A DNA stretch of 64,000 bases from Solen grandis (lineage: Eukaryota > Mollusca > Bivalvia > Adapedonta > Solenidae). The stretch covers positions 10,388,956-10,452,955 of the forward strand of contig CM037778.1 in NCBI GenBank assembly GCA_021229015.1, read 5' to 3'. The position numbers were made by a program, and so were the translations under genes. Below the pieces are notes generated by a model. The model made no database searches. It was not told the DNA's origin and saw only the letters and a program-made list of their open reading frames with translations. Positions 58,263 to 64,000 of the stretch are shown here, piece after piece; the stretch's first letter is position 1, and every line of letters begins with the position of its first letter.

Positions 58263-59104
58263 TCGGAAAAGATGTGCTGTTAAAAATACATGTACCAGGA
58301 CTGCTGTGAACCGCTAACCCTAACATGTACGTATACGACATTACTATATACTAGCTTCCTATTAAATCCATATTTTTATTATAAGTAAGTCCGCATACAT
58401 GCTTTAAATAGAATGATAATATAACTGCCGCATCTTTTTATAGAACCTGAATCAACAAAATAATGAAAAATAATGTTAATCCCCTTTTGTAAGATCATTT
58501 TGTATTCATGGGAAATGTATCCGCAAGTTTCACATACCTGTGAATATTACGGTACATTATGGTCGACACCAAATGTTCTGACTTTTAACTCTCTTTTTTT
58601 TTCAAAAGCAGTGATCGTCAAAACATGTGGCTATCTACCACAGTTGCGACTGCGCAATATAACAATCTGCGAGTTTCGGCCGCGAACAATAAGCGAGTTA
58701 ACGTCACGCGCCTGACGTAGCTTCATTCATTTACTGGTGCAGTGTTAGACAAATTCATACGCAATAACAAAACGGTTTGCTGACATTTATGCGCAGAAGT
58801 AAAATTTTGATAAATATATGGTATATATTTGGTTTAGTTTTGTACACATTTTCATAGTTAATTATTCTATAAAAGCATGCAGTTTGTTGTGTTTGACGCT
58901 CCCAGTGCACTTGGATACTTTAACAGTTTGCTTATAATACTACATTTAAGTATCATTGTCCTGATTCCTGGAAGCATACTTTTGAAAAGGGAATTTCAAA
59001 TGCTGGAATATTTCTTGTAAATAACATCCTAACGTATGACAAATAATCCTAAGTGTTTGAATGAGCACCATCACGTCCAAAGAAGAAGATGAGATATAAA
59101 ACAC
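58263..59104. other. SCUBE-like intron 1, no gene recognised
   Basis: No supported gene, RNA or repeat. Confidence 0.45.
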
Positions 59105-59215
59105 ATCTACCAGTTCCATATTAACAACTTCGGTATGTCTCCACCGGGGATTTCACTCACGTCCTCCCTGCAATTCCTGTAACGCAGACCCTGACCTCTT
59201 GTCTAAAGGGGCTGT
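59105..59215 (-). mobile_element. SINE fragment, family B
   Basis: CAACTTCGGTATGTCTCCACC with GGGGATTTCACTCACGTCC is a diverged head-proximal block of family B. A (CAGA)n run follows at about 59370-59386. Confidence 0.45.
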
Positions 59216-61212
59216 CCCAGCATATCTTACTGCCTACCTCCATGATCAGGGCTACACAATTATTCCACTTTATCACCATAGTGTGATGTATAAAGTCATT
59301 GAACATTAAGAAGAATGTTCTTTGGAACTCATGTGTCACCTGCTGAATCGTGACGGGAAAACTGTGACGGACAGACAGACAGACAGACGAACGACGGAAA
59401 AGTGATTCCTATATGTCACCTCTGCTTACAACAGGTGACAAAAAAAAATACATGTATTTCGGGTTCGAACATTAGCTTGCCAAACCATGTCCCATATACT
59501 CCTAGCATCATCGTATGACCCACGGCTGCCTGCTGATTACGCTGATCGGAATGGAGAGTAAAGAAACGAATTGACCGTGGGTGTCTGACGATGTGTGGGT
59601 TATTTATTGATCTTATATTTCATGATGTATGATATGATGAGTAGTTTTCAATGTTTCTCCCAAAAACATGAACTATATATTTATCTCTATGATTGGACCA
59701 GTACGCTGCGCCCGGTAAGAACATGAAATAACCTTACCGCCATGATGGGAGTCGACATCAGGATTCATGTACTCTCAGACCGGAACCATTTACAACAAAG
59801 TCATACACATTCTTTGTTCTGCGTCGCTATTACATAATCAATTACTAATCAATTAAAACGCGCATTTCTTTCTGAAATGAACGCAATCTACCAATCCTCA
59901 GTCAATGTTAGTTAATCTTTAGTCTCTAACTCGTCTGTCAATACCGCCGCTGATTTCCGTAATTAACGTTGCAACTGACACTGCGATGTTCCACACTGCA
60001 TGTTTTCCACAAGGAAATCTCTGGAATTTTGCTAATTACTTGTGCAGTAAAATTATGTAATTAAAACTCTTCCGTAGTTTTATGGCCCGTTTTCCCTAGA
60101 CAGAAAGACATGCCTTAATTCAATTTGTTAACATCAGCTCTGATAATATTTCACAAACTCAACGTAAAATGAATGAACCTTTTCTAAACTTTGAAATCTA
60201 CACTCAGCCTATAGTGACACGTACTGCAATTCTATTTTTGATTTTGATAAAAAAATCTAATAATTGTTCTCAACATTGATACTTTATGGGTCGTCAAATG
60301 TTGAAGCAGGGAACTGAATCTCGTCTCTCCGTGTTGTTAAAGAAGTTCATTGGTAGTGACTGCTGACCCGAGGGTTGTTGATCCGTTTATCATCTAGTAG
60401 ATGTTTATAAACCATTTAACAACCCATATGTTTGTTGGCCCCATGCCCTCTTAAAAAGTTCACAATGTTGGAGAAATCTGAACGATTATGGTTTCCAGTA
60501 GCATAAGGACGATGGTATCACTAATGTTGCATAATCTGAATGAAAAAAAGGCACTGCCATGTTCAGAAGGGAACTGGATAATGAACTTGAAAAAAGGTGT
60601 AAAAATTATGTCATGTTACATACCATGTGGAAGCTTACGTAATACCGCTAGAATTACATTGTCTGGTTTTCGACTTCCTAATTATTTAATTGATTGTCAA
60701 GATGACTGCTTTTTTCAACTTTAACTGAATAAAACGTTCTTCTAGAAATGTCCACCTTCATGCAGTGATGTTGCCAAATGGCCTTGTTCGGTCCCTACGC
60801 GAATTGGTTTAGTCGATCAATGTTTTATAGTTAGATGCTTTTTACATTCTTGAGTCTAATATTTGTCTGGTTGTTCAAAAATTGTGTCCAGTAGGTCATA
60901 TATTTTCGAATAATGGCCAATTACTGTGTCCAGGAGGTCATATATATCGAAGCTCAACATTCTGGTTTCAGTCAAATTAATGTGTCCAGCTCTACATCCT
61001 GTTATTGCTCAAATCGTTTGTCCATTAGGTCAAATATATGACATCTTAATAATGGTATTGTCCGAGCCTCTAGCTCCAACACAGGCCTCATATGAATCGT
61101 TTTGATAAACATGGGTATTTAAAAGAAAAAACTTTGAATGTTATTAGGAGGGAGATTTTCTAAATTGACAGCGTGAAATTACAGTGTTCCGGATGTTAAC
61201 TAGCCCAAAGTA
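59216..61212. other. SCUBE-like intron 1, no gene recognised
   Basis: Three diverged copies of TGTGTCCAG(G/T)AGGTCATATAT lie at 60885-61035. Otherwise nothing supported. Confidence 0.4.
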
Positions 61213-61380
61213 CTACATATATTTTACAACATATATCAATCCCTCTCAGCAGTTCATGGGTTTGACCAGAACCAAGCGTTTCGAAAGTTCATGAAAAACT
61301 TGTTTGCATCGAACGGTGCTCGAACCCACAATCTTCAGATTCGCACCGATGTACATTACAACAGGACCACGAGACCCTCT
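61213..61380 (-). mobile_element. tRNA-headed SINE, family C
   Basis: CAATCCCTCTCAGCAGTTCA matches the copy at 53630; GTGCTCGAACCCACAATC is the B-box region. The head ends near GGACCACGAGACCC. Confidence 0.6.
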
Positions 61381-61660
61381 TTACAAATATGACTAAGATC
61401 ATGTTGGTGGGTCTTGAAACCCAATCACATGTGTTTTATTTTTTGCTTTATAAGTGACCCCTTCCTCATTTTCATGTTCCTCATATAAGAGTTTCAATGA
61501 TATATAAAGTGAAGTAGCTTGGCTTTTTTAACCATCAATGACAATTAATTTGGGTACCAGTGCACTTATTAGAGTACCAGTGCACTTTATTTGCATATAT
61601 TAATTAAACGAAAGTGGATGATAAAAACAACAACACTTAATTGATGTTAACATGACATAC

Positions 61661-61772
61661 CTTCTCCCTTCTTCTTCGCTGTACTCCGTGCACCTTGCGC
61701 CAACATGTCACAGCACAAGATAATACAGATCAAGAAATAATAATGAAATCGCACAGTCACTCCTTGGACCAT
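61661..61772 (-). CDS. SCUBE-like protein, signal-peptide exon
   Basis: The minus-strand ATG at 61772-61770 (context AAAAATGG) opens MVQGVTVRFHYYFLICIILC and then CDMLAQGARSTAKKKGE. The exon ends GAAG|GTATGT in phase 1, the same phase at which the EGF exons start. VRF, the hydrophobic core YYFLICIILCC and the small residues at AQG-A are a classical secretory signal peptide. It is the only such exon found upstream of the EGF exons on this strand, so assignment to the same gene is by phase, strand and order. The separation of about 25 kb is long but made mostly of minisatellites. It could instead begin another secreted protein. Confidence 0.6.
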
Positions 61773-63380
61773 TTTTGTAGAACACTTTTATAATTCATTT
61801 GTAGCTATGCTATAGGTCCTTGATAAATATCCACTAATCCAGGGATACAGAAATACGGAATCCCATGTTTTCTGTGTCCAAGTTAACACTTCACGCGAAT
61901 AATATACAGCTCTTACTCGATATACTTCTCTTTAATAACATGCAGTAAACCCTAAAATATCTATACGTCTGCGATACCTTTCATTTTTCTCACAGACTAA
62001 ACGATAGATCATTATGTAGTAATTTTAGTTTGAAAGCCATAAAATAAGAACTTTGATAGCGATGTGCCGAGAGTAAAATCAAGCCGTGGTACTGAATCAG
62101 ACTGAGGTGTGTCTACAGAGGTCTGTAATTTACGGCATCGCAAGACAGTAATATATTACACCGTTAAGTAAGTTCCTTATTATCGATAATGCCTATGTGT
62201 ATCTCTCAAATCCACAATGACAGAAGATATTCCAATAATGTGCGTTAATTTTATTGATGGCAATAGATGTGTCAACTTTTCATTACTTTGTCAGCAAATA
62301 TATTTAAATATTATATTCTGAAAATTAGATCTAACATTTTTTATTCATTTTATTATTTCTCTGATATCATGACGTCACACTCTCTACCAAAATCACGTGA
62401 CCGCTGTATAGTTAAAATGTTCACAATTACGGAATCACTTTATCACACATCCGCTGGTGCGATTTTTATAGCACATTAAAACACATTTACAGAACACACA
62501 ACTGCCATACCGCACAACCATCATGAACAGTCTCGCTTGAAAACGCCTATCTAGTAAACGTTTAAAGTCGCTCTAAAAATTAACACCTCTTTTATTCGAG
62601 GCTGTCACTTATTTCCACATGTTTTGTTCTGTATGATATACTGCCTGTCTAACAGATCGCGCTGTACCGCCGCAACGTGTGGGTCCCCGATTTCACACTC
62701 ATCCATGCATGTATATTCATTATTACTTATTTCCCTATACCATCCGGCAGGATTTTTCCCCCCAAACTTAACGTATCAGATTTTCTGCCGCTTCAAGAAA
62801 AAAAACTACAGAGGAGGAAATGTATAACTGCGTTTTATGCGTATAAGTTAGAAAGTCAAGAGTATTACTCCAAACGCATAGCCTCGCTGTTATCAAATAC
62901 AGATTGGAATAGCAAATGTAATGGAAGGTACATGCTGGGCTTGCTATTTAATCACACGTCTGGGTAATCAAACACGAGAGTTCGGCTATTAAAATCGTTT
63001 TTTTTTCTCCTTTCGTATTTACTATAGCTGTAAAAAGAGTCAGCATTCAAAAATCACGCCATCTGGCGGTCCTCGGAATTACTGCTGGTTCGAGCAAACA
63101 GGGTGATGTTGTCTTATTGATAAAACAATTTAGATATATGTATATATAAATCTACGAACGTTTTGGTTTAATGACTATCATTCCTGTTTCACTGTCGTTG
63201 GAAAATGGTACAAATAGCTGGAACTGAAGTAATTATACCAATAGCTGATTTAAATATTATTTTGAGTTTTAGCCGTTAATCATACACGCGTCAGATGAAG
63301 TCTGGACTGGTCCATCGGGTAATTATTTTATAAAAAATTCGTTAAGTTTGGAACGACCCGGAGGACACGCAATATTTTAA
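61773..63380 (-). other. Upstream of the SCUBE-like start
   Basis: The region is 5' of the signal-peptide exon and would hold its promoter. No TATA box or other element could be placed with confidence, and no gene is supported. Confidence 0.4.
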
Positions 63381-63384
63381 ACCA

Positions 63385-64000
63385 TAAAACCTGATCAGCA
63401 CATCAGCATAACACCTGCCCTAACTACAGTGTGATACCTGGTCGGCACTTTGTTCGATACCTTGTCTAAAGTTTAACATGACACCTGCTCTAACTTCAGT
63501 ATGATACCTGGTCTACACTTTAACATGATACCAGCTCTAACTACAGTATGATATCTGGTCTACACTTTAACATGATACCAGCTCTAACTTCAGTATGATA
63601 CCTGCTCTACAGTTTAACATGATACCAGCTCTAACTTCAGTATGATATCTGGTCTACACTTTAACATGATACCAGCTCTAACTACAGTACTATACCTGGT
63701 CTACACTTTAATTTGACACCATCTCTAACTTCAGTATAATACTTGGTCGACACATCAGTACGATACCTGCTTTACAGTTTAACATGACACCGATTCTAAC
63801 TCCAATATGATACTGGTCTAAAAAAAAATTTAGTACCTGGTCGACACATCGGTCTACAGTTCAAAATGACACCTGCTCTAACTTCAGTATGATACCTGGT
63901 CTAGATTTTAACATTACACTTGTTCAAACTACAGTATGACACCTGGTCTTTACATCAACATGACACCTGCTCTAACTTCAGTACCTCCATTTCAATTGAC
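63385..64000. repeat. 47-bp minisatellite, cut by the window end
   Basis: The unit contains CTACACTTTAACATGATACC, AGCTCTAACTACAGTATGAT and ATCTGGT, 47 bp. About 12 copies show increasing divergence toward the right edge. Confidence 0.88.

Overview
The window reads as nuclear DNA of a bivalve mollusc. The evidence is genes split by GT-AG introns, several pearl/Helentron-like repeats (a hairpin at the GCTCACC... start, tandem units inside, a GGGCC hairpin before CTTGTT at the end), tRNA-headed SINEs, and many minisatellites. Most long open frames here come from tandem arrays and are not genes. The species is not determined.

Layout. 1-1545 is a pearl-like tandem array. 3305-3535 is one exon-like block of a CaRF-type (calcium-responsive transcription factor) domain. 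3726-11359 appears to be one composite mobile element with inverted, minisatellite-bearing ends. A degraded LINE is nested in its left arm. Its core carries small genes on both strands: a broken conserved gene, a Lys/Glu/Pro-rich protein, a 45-residue hydrophobic protein, a Cys-rich protein on the minus strand, and a helix-turn-helix protein divergent from it. I could not assign this element to a named superfamily. It is the best candidate for something undescribed.

An ethanolamine kinase gene starts at 11410 on the plus strand, about 50 bp from the right end of that element. Exons 1-3 are visible (11410-11553, 17154-17294, 27286-27407). Its introns hold hAT-like, pearl-like and TA-target elements, including a three-level nest at 20774-23948, and a 20-bp minisatellite directly before exon 3. 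No catalytic-lobe exon is visible before the 100-N gap at 33530-33629.

On the minus strand, a SCUBE-like secreted EGF protein starts with a signal-peptide exon at 61772-61661 and continues through EGF exons at 36.2, 35.7, 35.1, 34.6 and 33.7 kb into the same gap. Its roughly 25-kb first intron is filled with minisatellites of 46, 42, 51 and 31 bp. The ethanolamine kinase and SCUBE-like genes converge on the gap and both lack their 3' halves, so either much sequence is missing there or the scaffold join is wrong.

The right end (63.4-64.0 kb) runs into another minisatellite, of 47 bp, upstream of the SCUBE-like start.
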